NCBI GenBank assembly: GCA_964537555.1
Contig: CAZIAD010000091.1
Span: 1 to 6,719, forward strand
DNA length: 6,719 nucleotides
Source: CAYRWR01 sp964537555
GTDB lineage: Bacteria > Spirochaetota > Brevinematia > Brevinematales > CAYRWR01
Direction: 5' to 3'
Shown piece by piece: positions 1 to 5,965 of this stretch (position 1 is the first letter of the stretch; every line of letters begins with the position of its first letter). Below the pieces are notes generated by a model, which had not been told where the DNA came from, did not search any database, and was given only the letters and a program-made list of their open reading frames with translations. The position numbers were made by a program, and so were the translations under genes.

Positions 1-981
1 CACAGTCTTCCCGATCAGAGAGGAATTATAGGGGACTATCGCTTCCATGATCTCTATCTGTTCCTGCTGATCGATAAACTCTCCATCGAGCAGCTGCAGG
101 CCCAGCTCCTGTTTTAGCAGTTCAGAGATCTTGTCTGTGGCTCCGGCAAAGATCAGTATATCCCCTTCCAGTAAATATTCCCGGGGCGGGACAGGCGTGA
201 TGGACAGGTCCTGGCGAACGATCTCTACCAGGTACAGTCCCTTGATCTGGCCTTCACTGGCTTCGGTCACGGTCATACCGATCAGTTTAGAGCCTTTTTT
301 GATACAGGCCTCTACCAGGTATTCCCGGGACTTTTCACTGAACTTCTGCAATATATCCTTATACGAAGGCAGGAGGCGGGCCCCTACCAGCATAAAGTAG
401 AGTATCCCTATCACTATGAGGCTGACCCCCACAATGGTAAAATCAAAAATAGAAAAGGAGGGCATACCCCGGTCCATGGCCAGGCTGTTCACTACCAGAT
501 TGGTAGAGGTCCCGATGAGAGTAGCCATACCCCCGAATATAGCCGCATAGGACATAGGGATGAGCAGTTTGGAGGGAGGGATACGGCGCTGTCTGCCCCA
601 CTCGTGTACATAAGGCAGCATCAGGGCTACTATCGGAGTATTATTAAGAAAGGCTGAAGACCCGGATACGAATAACATCATTTTGAACAAAAAGCCCCGG
701 AACGTGAGGCGGGAGTGAAAGATTCGGGAAAAGAAAAAATCCAGTATGCCCAATCTGCGTACCATATAGGAGATAAGGAGCAGCATGATCACTATAGCCA
801 GGTTTTCATTGGCAAAACCCATGAGGGCTTCCCGGGGAGTGAGAATACCCACTCCCACCAGGACAGACACCACTATCAGAAATACCAGAGCCGGAGCCAG
901 GATTTCCTTATAGAGGGCTACTACAATAAATGCGATCAGGCCAAACATCAGCAGGACAGAAAATATCCCCGATAACTCCAT
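1..981 (-). CDS. SLC13/DASS-family permease with RCK_C domains (C-terminus outside window)
   Basis: The N-terminal 327 residues of an inner-membrane permease of the SLC13 (divalent anion:Na+ symporter) type; the gene continues past base 1. Hydrophobic helices lie at roughly residues 4-24, 28-47, 60-75, 97-121, 140-165 and 180-202. The two family motifs are present: SSAFLNNTP at 108-116 and GTSTNLV at 157-163, the Ser/Asn/Thr signatures that form the Na+ and substrate sites. A soluble RCK_C (TrkA-C) domain follows at about 219-295, ending in the typical LLEGDILIFAG turn, and a second one seems to begin near 308. In known members such RCK_C pairs sit between two membrane halves, so the second half should lie just outside the window. 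The ATG at 981 is preceded by GGGAAGAG. Substrate cannot be told from sequence; sulfate, other oxyanions or dicarboxylates are possible. It lies 68 bp behind trxA on the same strand but has its own promoter. Confidence 0.9.
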   Translation of the reverse strand, partial: MELSGIFSVLLMFGLIAFIVVALYKEILAPALVFLIVVSVLVGVGILTPREALMGFANENLAIVIMLLLISYMVRRLGILDFFFSRIFHSRLTFRGFLFKMMLFVSGSSAFLNNTPIVALMLPYVHEWGRQRRIPPSKLLIPMSYAAIFGGMATLIGTSTNLVVNSLAMDRGMPSFSIFDFTIVGVSLIVIGILYFMLVGARLLPSYKDILQKFSEKSREYLVEACIKKGSKLIGMTVTEASEGQIKGLYLVEIVRQDLSITPVPPREYLLEGDILIFAGATDKISELLKQELGLQLLDGEFIDQQEQIEIMEAIVPYNSSLIGKTV

Positions 982-1014
982 GCACTACTCTTCCCGGATT
1001 AATATTGAGCTGTA

Positions 1015-1043
1015 ATTATAGTACATAGCTTAAGATATTGCAA
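1015..1043 (-). promoter_or_regulatory. Sigma70-type promoter of the SLC13 permease gene
   Basis: On the minus strand, TTGCAA (1038-1043, 4/6 to the -35 consensus) is followed after exactly 17 bp by a perfect TATAAT (1015-1020). The start codon is 33 bp further on. There is no convincing terminator between trxA and the permease gene, so read-through from trxA may add to transcription. Confidence 0.65.
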
Positions 1044-1049
1044 ATAGGC

Positions 1050-1403
1050 TTAGCCGACCTTTAATACATCCGTAATAGCTTTTACAAATGATTCCTTAGG
1101 CAGGGCTCCCATAGCCATCTGGGGAGGAGCATCTTTAGGGATAAACAGGATGGAAGGTATGCTGGATATGCCGAATGCCTGAGCCAGTTCCTGCTCCGCT
1201 TCAGTATCCACTTTAAAGATATTTATTTTGCCTTCATATTCTTTGGAGAGCTCTTCCAGTACCGGCGCCACCATCTTGCAGGGCCCGCACCAGTCAGCAT
1301 AAAAGTCGATAATAGCGGGGAGTTCACCCTGGAAGTCCCATTCTGTCTTATTGACATAGTCAAAGATCTTTTCCTTAAAAGCGTCTGTAGTGAGGTGTTC
1401 CAT
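1050..1403 (-). CDS. trxA: Thioredoxin
   Basis: A 117-residue cytoplasmic thioredoxin that reduces protein disulfides using electrons from thioredoxin reductase. The active site WCGPCK spans residues 38-43 (Cys39 and Cys42). The buried Asp33 equivalent is in IIDFYADW, and the cis-proline loop SIPS places Pro83 opposite the active site. The segment PAIIDFYADWCGPCK and the GALPKE stretch after the last strand resemble thioredoxins of Bacteroidota and spirochaetes. There is no signal peptide. Length is slightly above the usual 105-110 because of an N-terminal extension of about 15 residues (FDYVNKTEWDFQGE). The ATG has an AAGGAG site (1411-1416) 7 bp upstream. Its promoter is strong and carries a palindrome over the -10, so expression is probably regulated. 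No reductase gene is seen nearby. Confidence 0.97.
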   Translation of the reverse strand: MEHLTTDAFKEKIFDYVNKTEWDFQGELPAIIDFYADWCGPCKMVAPVLEELSKEYEGKINIFKVDTEAEQELAQAFGISSIPSILFIPKDAPPQMAMGALPKESFVKAITDVLKVG

Positions 1404-1430
1404 TTATTTTCTCCTTATATTTCCTTTTGT

Positions 1431-1452
1431 TTAGTATATTATAATATACTAA
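1431..1452. promoter_or_regulatory. Perfect 22-bp palindrome over the trxA -10, candidate operator
   Basis: Half-sites TTAGTATATTA (1431-1441) and TAATATACTAA (1442-1452) are exact reverse complements with no spacer. The palindrome covers the -10 hexamer and the expected transcription start, where a bound dimeric repressor would block polymerase. Size and symmetry fit a winged-helix dimer (MarR/HxlR-like) or a metal/peroxide sensor, but the sequence does not match an operator I can name. Part of the symmetry is helped by the AT-rich composition of a -10 region, though 11 paired positions in a row go well beyond that. Confidence 0.5.
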
Positions 1453-1466
1453 TATGAAAAAGTCAA
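1438..1466 (-). promoter_or_regulatory. Strong sigma70-type promoter of trxA
   Basis: Minus strand: TTGACT (1461-1466, 5/6) and TATAAT (1438-1443, 6/6) separated by exactly 17 bp. This is the best-matching promoter in the window. The predicted start near base 1431 gives a leader of about 27 nt before the trxA ATG. The -10 lies inside a perfect palindrome, described separately. Confidence 0.8.
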
Positions 1467-1572
1467 GAACAGAGGATATTTTTTAGAACTATGCTCTGAG
1501 GGATCGGCCTGCTTTGTTTTGCTTTATTATTTTAAGACCTGTATTTTGCCCTATTTACTGTGGTTGTGATTA

Positions 1573-1680
1573 CGCCCCGGGGCCTCGGTGCATGTACGCA
1601 TAGCCCGGGCATGAGGTTGGGGCACCTGTCCGGGGAGGGAGTACACTATGAGTAAGGATCCTGCCCCTCAGGCCAGCTGA
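1573..1680 (+). other. GC-rich foldable island with a 10-codon ORF; possible structured RNA or dispersed repeat
   Basis: A GC-rich block inside AT-rich intergenic DNA. A nested fold is possible on the plus strand: CCCCGG (1575-1580) pairs with CCGGGG (1630-1635), and inside it GGTGC (1587-1591) pairs with GCACC (1622-1626). An alternative pairing is CCTC 1583-1586 with GAGG 1612-1615 plus GCCCC with GGGGC. A GGAGG at 1634-1638 stands 9 bp before ATG 1648, which opens a 10-codon ORF (MSKDPAPQAS, stop 1678-1680); the first stem would partly hide that ribosome site. It matches no tRNA, SRP, 6S, tmRNA or riboswitch pattern I know. It could be a small RNA, a leader, a dispersed repeat or decayed coding DNA. 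The strand shown is a guess. Confidence 0.3.
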
Positions 1681-1783
1681 TTTATGAAAATATTCATTTT
1701 TTAAGTATTTCCCCTGTCAAAAAGGCTTTCCCTAAGATCTTTTGGTTTTATAAAATAATAAATGTAAAAAACATGCTCTTTTT

Positions 1784-1814
1784 TTGCGCTTTTATTGGAA
1801 ATATATGTTATAGT
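1784..1814 (+). promoter_or_regulatory. Candidate extended -10 promoter of the RRM gene
   Basis: TGTTATAGT at 1806-1814 is an extended -10 (TG-N-TATAGT). TTGCGC at 1784-1789 could serve as a weak -35, but its spacer is 19 bp. If used, transcription starts near 1821 and leaves a 5' leader of about 125 nt. Such long leaders are typical of cold-induced RNA-binding-protein genes; that role is inference here. Confidence 0.4.
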
Positions 1815-1905
1815 TATATCGATATTTTAGTTAAGTGAAGAGAAAGAGTATCCTTTGTTTGGTTGCTATGGTTTTCACCGAATCTATTACTTGTGTTGTG
1901 TTGGA

Positions 1906-1922
1906 CCACCTCAGTGAGGTGG
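1906..1922 (+). promoter_or_regulatory. Leader hairpin upstream of the RRM gene
   Basis: CCACCTC (1906-1912), a 3-nt AGT loop and GAGGTGG (1916-1922) form a perfect 7-bp hairpin ending 9 bp before the AAGGA ribosome site. No T-run follows, so it is not a terminator. It may stabilise the mRNA or shape access to the start region. Confidence 0.45.
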
Positions 1923-1944
1923 ATGTGTTTTAAGGAAATTGTTT

Positions 1945-2214
1945 ATGTCAAAGAAGATTTTTATTGGTGGCTTGAGTTGGGGAATCGATCAGGATTCTCT
2001 CAGAGATGCGTTTTCATCTTATGGTGAAATCGAAGATTGCCACCTGGTAACTGACCGCGAAACTGGTCGTTCTCGTGGATTTGGTTTTGTGACCTTCGTA
2101 AATGACAGTGATGCTGACAAAGCTATCTCTGAAATGGACGGAGCTGAGCTGGAAGGCCGCAAGATCGGTGTTAACACCGCAGAAGAAAGAAAACCCAGAG
2201 AGAACCGTTACTAA
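1945..2214 (+). CDS. Small single-RRM RNA-binding protein
   Basis: An 89-residue protein made of one RNA recognition motif. RNP2 is IFIGGL (residues 5-10) and RNP1 is RGFGFVTF (44-51), with the three aromatic residues that stack on RNA (Phe6, Phe46, Phe48) in place. The usual beta-alpha-beta-beta-alpha-beta order can be followed to about residue 80. A short charged tail (EERKPRENRY) replaces the glycine-rich tail common in cyanobacterial Rbp proteins. Small RRM proteins of this kind occur in cyanobacteria, spirochaetes, Bacteroidota and others and are thought to act as RNA chaperones or post-transcriptional regulators, often in the cold. The ATG at 1945 is chosen because AAGGA (1932-1936) lies 8 bp upstream; a TTG two codons earlier is too close. 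Codons are T-ending and uniform (CGT, GGT, TCT, GCT), unlike the neighbours, which suggests high expression. It is monocistronic, with a strong terminator. Confidence 0.93.
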   Translation: MSKKIFIGGLSWGIDQDSLRDAFSSYGEIEDCHLVTDRETGRSRGFGFVTFVNDSDADKAISEMDGAELEGRKIGVNTAEERKPRENRY

Positions 2215-2237
2215 ATCTCGCTTCTTCTAAAACCATG

Positions 2238-2273
2238 ACTCAGCCCCGTCGAAAGACAGGGCTGAGTTTTTTT
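2238..2273 (+). terminator. Intrinsic terminator of the RRM gene
   Basis: ACTCAGCCC (2238-2246) pairs perfectly with GGGCTGAGT (2259-2267). Inside, after one C/A mismatch, GTC-GAAA-GAC closes a GNRA tetraloop. A run of seven T's follows (2267-2273). It begins 24 bp after the stop codon. Confidence 0.93.
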
Positions 2274-2381
2274 ATGTTTATAGCAGTGTATTTCCTAGCC
2301 TCCCCCTGTACAGCGTTTCTCCCTGTTTTCTTAAGATAACACATAATCTCCCTCGCCATTCCGGGACTCTGTACTATTTTA

Positions 2382-2410
2382 TTTACAATACCAGCCATGC
2401 GAGCTATAAT
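2382..2410 (+). promoter_or_regulatory. Sigma70-type promoter of the panE-family gene
   Basis: TTTACA (2382-2387, 5/6) and TATAAT (2405-2410, 6/6) are separated by 17 bp. The expected start near 2417 leaves a leader of about 20 nt containing the ribosome site AGGAG (2427-2431). Confidence 0.75.
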
Positions 2411-2437
2411 TTTTTATATACACAGCAGGAGTATAGC

Positions 2438-3355
2438 ATGAAGATACTGGTACTGGGAGCAGGGGCCATAGGAGCCTATTACGGAGGACGCCTCAGCCAG
2501 TCAGGTGTATCGGTGTCCGTCATAGCCCGTTCTGATTATGATATAGTATCATCCGCCGGCTATAATATTAAAAGCATTCATGGTGATTTTATATTTACAC
2601 CTCATTCAGTATTCCGGACTCCGGAACAGGCTGGTTCAGACTGGGATATTATCCTGGTTGCCCTCAAAGTTCTTCCTACTATTGATACTGTCAGGCTCTT
2701 ACAGCCCCTGGTGGGCAGAGAGTCAGCTATATTTCTCCTGCAGAACGGCATAAACATTGAAGAGCCGATAGCACAGGCCTTTCCCCAGCATACTCTCATC
2801 AGCGGCCTGGCCTTTATGTGCGTAAGCAGGACTGCACCAGGTCATATCACCCATCAGGACTACGGGCATCTGTCCATAGGTGACTATGAGGCAGCCCCTT
2901 CTGAAAAGACCCAATCCCTGGCCCGATTATTTGAAAAAGGGGGTGTCCAGTGCCGGGTGGATGAGGACATTCAGCATGCCCGATGGATGAAGCTGTGCTG
3001 GAATGCCCCCTACAACCCTCTTTCTGTGATAGGGGGAGGAATCAATACCACTCAGATCATGGAACATGCCCTGATGCGACAGCTGGTCACTGATGTGATG
3101 CATGAAGTCATGGCCCTCTCCCGGGCCGACGGGCATGCATTTGATGAGACGCACATACAGAATCAGCTCCTGGTCACAGATCGCATGAAGGCCTATAAGC
3201 CCAGCATGCTCCTGGACTATGAAGCGGGACGCCCCATGGAGGTGGAGGCCATACTGGGTAATGCAGTTCGTTCCGGGCAGGAACTGGGAGTGGAAATACC
3301 CCGCATCCGGTCACTGTATGCCCTGCTGTCTGTGATTGATGAATATAATCAATAA
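2438..3355 (+). CDS. panE: 2-dehydropantoate 2-reductase (ketopantoate reductase) family protein
   Basis: A 305-residue cytoplasmic enzyme of the ApbA/PanE family, which reduces 2-dehydropantoate to pantoate with NADPH in pantothenate and CoA synthesis. The N-terminal Rossmann domain starts at once with GAGAIG (residues 7-12), and Arg31 at the end of strand 2 fits NADP preference. LLQNGI places the conserved Asn at 103. The C-terminal helical domain has the catalytic block WMKLCWNAPYNPLS, giving Lys185, Asn189 and Asn193 (Lys176/Asn180/Asn184 in E. coli). The SMLLDYEAGRPMEVEAILG block supplies Ser256, Asp260 and Glu268 (Glu256 in E. coli). All key residues are present and the length matches E. 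coli PanE (303). ATG 2438 follows AGGAG by 6 bp. No other pan gene is nearby, and family members also reduce other 2-keto acids, so the exact substrate is less sure than the family. Confidence 0.9.
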   Translation: MKILVLGAGAIGAYYGGRLSQSGVSVSVIARSDYDIVSSAGYNIKSIHGDFIFTPHSVFRTPEQAGSDWDIILVALKVLPTIDTVRLLQPLVGRESAIFLLQNGINIEEPIAQAFPQHTLISGLAFMCVSRTAPGHITHQDYGHLSIGDYEAAPSEKTQSLARLFEKGGVQCRVDEDIQHARWMKLCWNAPYNPLSVIGGGINTTQIMEHALMRQLVTDVMHEVMALSRADGHAFDETHIQNQLLVTDRMKAYKPSMLLDYEAGRPMEVEAILGNAVRSGQELGVEIPRIRSLYALLSVIDEYNQ

Positions 3356-3477
3356 GCTAAACTGTCTCCCTGGGAGTGGCACTTACAGGCTTAATTCATA
3401 TCTCAGCTGATGTATATGGAACCATCTGTTTTTTCTCAAAATTTTTAGTCATAAACTGGCACTTTTCCTTAAACATG

Positions 3478-3506
3478 CTTATATTTATCTAGTTATTTAG
3501 TATGAT
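3478..3506 (+). promoter_or_regulatory. Weak candidate promoter of the dienelactone-hydrolase-family gene
   Basis: TATGAT (3501-3506) with CTTATA (3478-3483, 3/6) 17 bp upstream, in AT-rich DNA 18 bp before the start codon. No terminator was found after panE, but the 168-bp gap suggests separate transcription. Confidence 0.35.
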
Positions 3507-3523
3507 TTAAGGGAGGCACAAAC

Positions 3524-4270
3524 ATGAAGAGGATTATGATCTGTCTGGCTCTGTTGACAGTGATGTTACCCCTACCGGGATTTAGCGCCAAAGCCAAAAA
3601 ACTGGAATGGAAATTTCAGGATATCACCTACTCCGGAGTCTATTTGCAGGGTAAAAAAAATATGCCCGGTATCGTGATCTACCACCAGTGGATGGGGCTG
3701 AGTGATCATGAAAAAGGGATCGCCCGTGATCTCAACCAGTTGGGTTATACCGTACTGGCAGCCGACGTCTATGGAGTCGATAACAGGCCCAAAGACCGAT
3801 CGGAGGCACCCTCTATCGCAGGGACATTTTATAAGGACAGGCAGAAGTTCCGGGATAATGCTACTGCTGCTCTGGAGGCATTTCTCAAGGAATCAGGCCT
3901 GAACAGTAAGGACACTTATGTGATAGGCTACTGTTTTGGGGGCACCACCGTACTGGAACTGGGCCGTAGCGGTGTACCCCTTAAGGGTATCGTCAGCCTC
4001 CATGGCGGCCTGGCTAATCCCAGGCCGGAAGATGATGCCCGGATCAATGCACCTATCCTGATCCTGCATGGAGCAGAAGACCAGGCGGTATCAATAGATG
4101 ATGTGACTGCTTTGGTGGCCAGCCTGCGTCAGGTTAAAAAAGATTTCAGCCTTCATATCTTTGCTCATGCTGTACATGGCTTTACTCATAAACACGATGC
4201 GGAACGATACAACAAAGAAGCCGACCGGCAGTCCTGGCTTATCATGCTGGACTTTTTCCAGAATCATTAA
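3524..4270 (+). CDS. Exported dienelactone-hydrolase-family alpha/beta hydrolase
   Basis: A 248-residue alpha/beta hydrolase of the dienelactone hydrolase (DLH) family, which cleaves esters or lactones with a Cys-Asp-His triad. The nucleophile elbow GYCFGG gives Cys137, HGAEDQ gives Asp186 and AHAVHGF gives His218. All three are in the expected order and spacing, so it should be active. Residues 1-22 form a signal peptide: a Lys-Arg start, a hydrophobic core and a likely cut after GFSA. There is no lipobox Cys, so it is predicted to be periplasmic or secreted, whereas classical DLH is cytoplasmic. GGGAGG (3511-3516) lies 7 bp before the ATG. It stands alone between panE and a convergent terminator, with no aromatic-degradation genes around, so true substrate is unknown; the family name should not be read as chloro-aromatic degradation. 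Confidence 0.9.
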   Translation: MKRIMICLALLTVMLPLPGFSAKAKKLEWKFQDITYSGVYLQGKKNMPGIVIYHQWMGLSDHEKGIARDLNQLGYTVLAADVYGVDNRPKDRSEAPSIAGTFYKDRQKFRDNATAALEAFLKESGLNSKDTYVIGYCFGGTTVLELGRSGVPLKGIVSLHGGLANPRPEDDARINAPILILHGAEDQAVSIDDVTALVASLRQVKKDFSLHIFAHAVHGFTHKHDAERYNKEADRQSWLIMLDFFQNH

Positions 4271-4280
4271 AACATAAAAA

Positions 4281-4307
4281 AACTGCCCCTGAACTTCAGG
4301 GGCAGTT
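4281..4307. terminator. Bidirectional terminator shared by the DLH-family gene and glnK
   Basis: AACTGCCCCTG (4281-4291) and CAGGGGCAGTT (4297-4307) form an 11-bp stem with a 5-nt loop. It lies between two convergent genes, 10 bp after one stop and 5 bp after the other. On the minus strand it is followed by a run of seven T's, making it a strong terminator for amtB-glnK. On the plus strand the trailing tract is ATCTTTTA, a weaker terminator for the hydrolase gene. Confidence 0.92.
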
Positions 4308-4312
4308 ATCTT

Positions 4313-4660
4313 TTATAGTGCGTCTTCGTTCTGTTCTCCGGTACGGATACGTACTACCCGTTCCAGGGGCAGGACAAATATCTTTCCGTCACCTATGGCT
4401 CCGTCACCTTCCGATCGGGCTACTTTGCTGATGGTATTGATGACTGTGTCTACCCTGTCATCAGGTACAGCGATCTGTACTTCTACCTTATTAATAAAGT
4501 CCACCTGATACTCCCGGCCCCGGTATACCTCGGTATGCCCCATCTGGCGCCCATGTCCCTGTACATCTATGACTGTCATCATGTTGATATTATTGGCATG
4601 CAATTCTTCTTTTACCGTCTCCATCTTTTCAGGACGGATTATAGCTATCACTAATTTCAT
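4313..4660 (-). CDS. glnK: PII nitrogen-regulatory protein, GlnK type
   Basis: A 115-residue PII signal protein, a trimer that senses ATP/ADP and 2-oxoglutarate and here most likely plugs the AmtB channel encoded just upstream. The T-loop (about 36-57) keeps Gln39 (Mg/2-oxoglutarate contact), the YRG...EY signature and Tyr51, the residue uridylylated in enterics; Lys58 is also present. The C-terminal block RVVRIRTGE provides the second nucleotide-binding arginines. The B-loop reads ARSEGDGAIGDGK, three residues longer than TGKIGDGK in E. coli, which accounts for the 115 against 112 length. At the DNA level it contains a 9-bp direct repeat (TCCGTCACC at 4385-4393 and 4400-4408 on the plus strand). 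AGGAG (4667-4671) lies 6 bp before the ATG. The 65-bp gap after amtB holds no promoter I trust, so the two genes form one operon. Linkage to amtB is the reason to prefer glnK over glnB. Confidence 0.95.
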   Translation of the reverse strand: MKLVIAIIRPEKMETVKEELHANNINMMTVIDVQGHGRQMGHTEVYRGREYQVDFINKVEVQIAVPDDRVDTVINTISKVARSEGDGAIGDGKIFVLPLERVVRIRTGEQNEDAL

Positions 4661-4725
4661 GTTTTACTCCTGTGTCATTCTTAGCTTCATATTGTATACT
4701 ATATTCTTATTCCCTTCAAGAATCC

Positions 4726-5919
4726 TTAGTTGAGGAACTTGCGGCTGTCTTCGGCATTGGCTTCTACCCTGTGATAGGTAAGGTCTGAGCCGGTGTCCTG
4801 CTGCGCATCTGTCATACGTAGTCCGTAGGTCTTCTTGATAATAAAATACAATATAAGGCCTGCTGCTACAGCATATACTACTGCCATCAGAGATCCGGTG
4901 AGCTGCGCCAGGAAATTGAGGTCACGGGTGGCACCCAGAGCCTTACGTCCAAAGATCCCGGCCGCAATGCCTCCCCAGGTCCCGTTCAATCCATGCAGAG
5001 GCCATACACCCAGGACATCATCTATCTTCAGCTTTTCTGTCTCCCATTCAAACATCTTTATAAAGATTATCCCGGCTATGGCTCCGATAGCCAGGGCGGC
5101 CAGAGGGTGTACCACGTCAGAACCGGCACAGATGGCTATCAGTCCTGCCAGGGCTCCATTATGAGTAAATCCGGGGTCATTCCGGGAGATCAAAAGACTG
5201 GCGATAGTACCACCTACCATGGCCATCAGTGAATTGATTGCCACCAGTCCTGAGATACCCTCTATCTTCTGGGCACTCATGACATTAAATCCAAACCAGC
5301 CGACTATCAGTATCCAGCTCCCCAGAGCCAGGAAAGGGACGCTGGAAGGCCGTGTGTCAAAGTGTTTGTCGTATCTGCCTTTGCGGGGTCCCAGCATCAA
5401 TATCGCAGTAAGAGCTATCCAGCCCCCCAGAGAGTGTACCACTACGGAGCCGGCAAAGTCATGCATGCCTCCCCCAAACCATTTTACAAAGACTGAAGTC
5501 CCTTCAGTCATAAAGGGGATCTGCCCCCACACCAGGCTTTCGAAGAAAGGATAGATCACGGCGGCCAGGACTATGCCTGCTATAGACTGGGCAAAGAACT
5601 TCATGCGTCCCACTACACCACCGGATATGATAGCCGGTATACAGGCTGCGAAACCTACCAGAAAGAAGAACCTCACGACTGCATAGCCATTGTCAGCTGT
5701 GAACAGCGTAGGATTTGCGATCAGAGATACCCCATAGGCTACAGGGAATCCGATAATAAAATAGATGACCGTCGTGACTGACCAGTCAAACAGGATCTTT
5801 TGCAATGCATTGACCTGGTTTTTCTTGTGGACTGTACCCACTTCTAAAAACGCAAATCCTGCATGCATAGCAAGAATCATTACTGCTCCCAGCAGTAAGA
5901 ATAAGACATCATTCTGCAC
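4726..5919 (-). CDS. amtB: Ammonium transporter AmtB
   Basis: A 397-residue inner-membrane channel of the Amt/Mep/Rh family carrying ammonium into the cell, with about 11 membrane helices. HDFAGSVVVHSLGG gives the conserved Asp154 and pore His162 (Asp160/His168 in E. coli). DVLGVWPLHGLNGTWGG gives His309, the second half of the twin-histidine pair (His318). There is no cleaved signal peptide: the first helix begins at residue 4, whereas E. coli AmtB has one. A soluble tail of about 35 residues, including YGLRMTDAQQDTGSDLTYH, is the region known in relatives to touch GlnK. The start is GTG at 5919, chosen because an excellent GGAGGTG (5924-5930) sits just upstream and no in-frame ATG with a better site exists. 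First gene of an amtB-glnK operon; the order is the reverse of E. coli glnK-amtB. A sigma54 promoter and enhancer-like repeats precede it, so expression should rise on nitrogen limitation. Confidence 0.97.
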   Translation of the reverse strand: MQNDVLFLLLGAVMILAMHAGFAFLEVGTVHKKNQVNALQKILFDWSVTTVIYFIIGFPVAYGVSLIANPTLFTADNGYAVVRFFFLVGFAACIPAIISGGVVGRMKFFAQSIAGIVLAAVIYPFFESLVWGQIPFMTEGTSVFVKWFGGGMHDFAGSVVVHSLGGWIALTAILMLGPRKGRYDKHFDTRPSSVPFLALGSWILIVGWFGFNVMSAQKIEGISGLVAINSLMAMVGGTIASLLISRNDPGFTHNGALAGLIAICAGSDVVHPLAALAIGAIAGIIFIKMFEWETEKLKIDDVLGVWPLHGLNGTWGGIAAGIFGRKALGATRDLNFLAQLTGSLMAVVYAVAAGLILYFIIKKTYGLRMTDAQQDTGSDLTYHRVEANAEDSRKFLN

Positions 5920-5965
5920 AAAACACCTCCAGTGAATTTCTCTATTGTGGTTTTTTAAATAATAT

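Larger units (their letters stand above)
1467..1944. other. Long intergenic region between trxA and the RRM gene
   Basis: About 480 bp with no convincing protein gene longer than a dozen codons. From 1467 to about 1570 it is T-rich with no clear signal. From about 1573 to 1680 it is sharply GC-rich and foldable (separate entry). From 1681 to 1805 it is very AT-rich. From about 1815 on it is the leader of the RRM gene, with a candidate extended -10 promoter at 1806-1814 and a hairpin at 1906-1922. The divergent genes on either side (trxA minus, RRM plus) have separate promoters more than 300 bp apart. Confidence 0.6.

Noticed and set aside
131..975. Plus-strand open frames at 131-400 and 715-975
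   Set aside because: They are antisense shadows of the SLC13 permease, whose continuous minus-strand frame has the family motifs; the plus-strand translations look like nothing known.
1566..1655. 30-codon open frame starting at GTG 1566 through the GC-rich island
   Set aside because: No ribosome site, odd composition, no recognisable protein; GC-rich DNA has few stops by chance.
1684..1702. ATGAA-AATA-TTCAT followed by T's, as a terminator for the GC-rich island
   Set aside because: The stem has five pairs with only one G-C, far too weak to terminate transcription confidently.
1939..1944. TTG at 1939 as start of the RRM gene
   Set aside because: It is only 2 bp from the ribosome site, while ATG 1945 is at the right distance and begins the MSKKIFIGG start usual for the family.
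2602..3154. Minus-strand open frames inside panE
   Set aside because: Shadows of a well-conserved enzyme with all active-site residues in the plus-strand frame.
3377..3464. Two copies of TGGCACTT (3377-3384 and 3457-3464) that look like sigma54 -24 elements
   Set aside because: Neither has GC 10 bp after the GG. An 8-bp direct repeat 80 bp apart is not significant on its own.
3702..3902. Plus-strand open frame inside the hydrolase gene
   Set aside because: Out-of-frame shadow; the overlapping frame contains the signal peptide and catalytic triad.
4661..4725. A separate promoter for glnK between amtB and glnK
   Set aside because: AT-rich hexamers are present but no paired -35/-10 at good spacing and no terminator after amtB; co-transcription is the simpler reading.
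4835..5554. Plus-strand open frames inside amtB (4835-5164, 4993-5232, 5219-5554)
   Set aside because: Antisense shadows of amtB with no ribosome sites and no recognisable domains.
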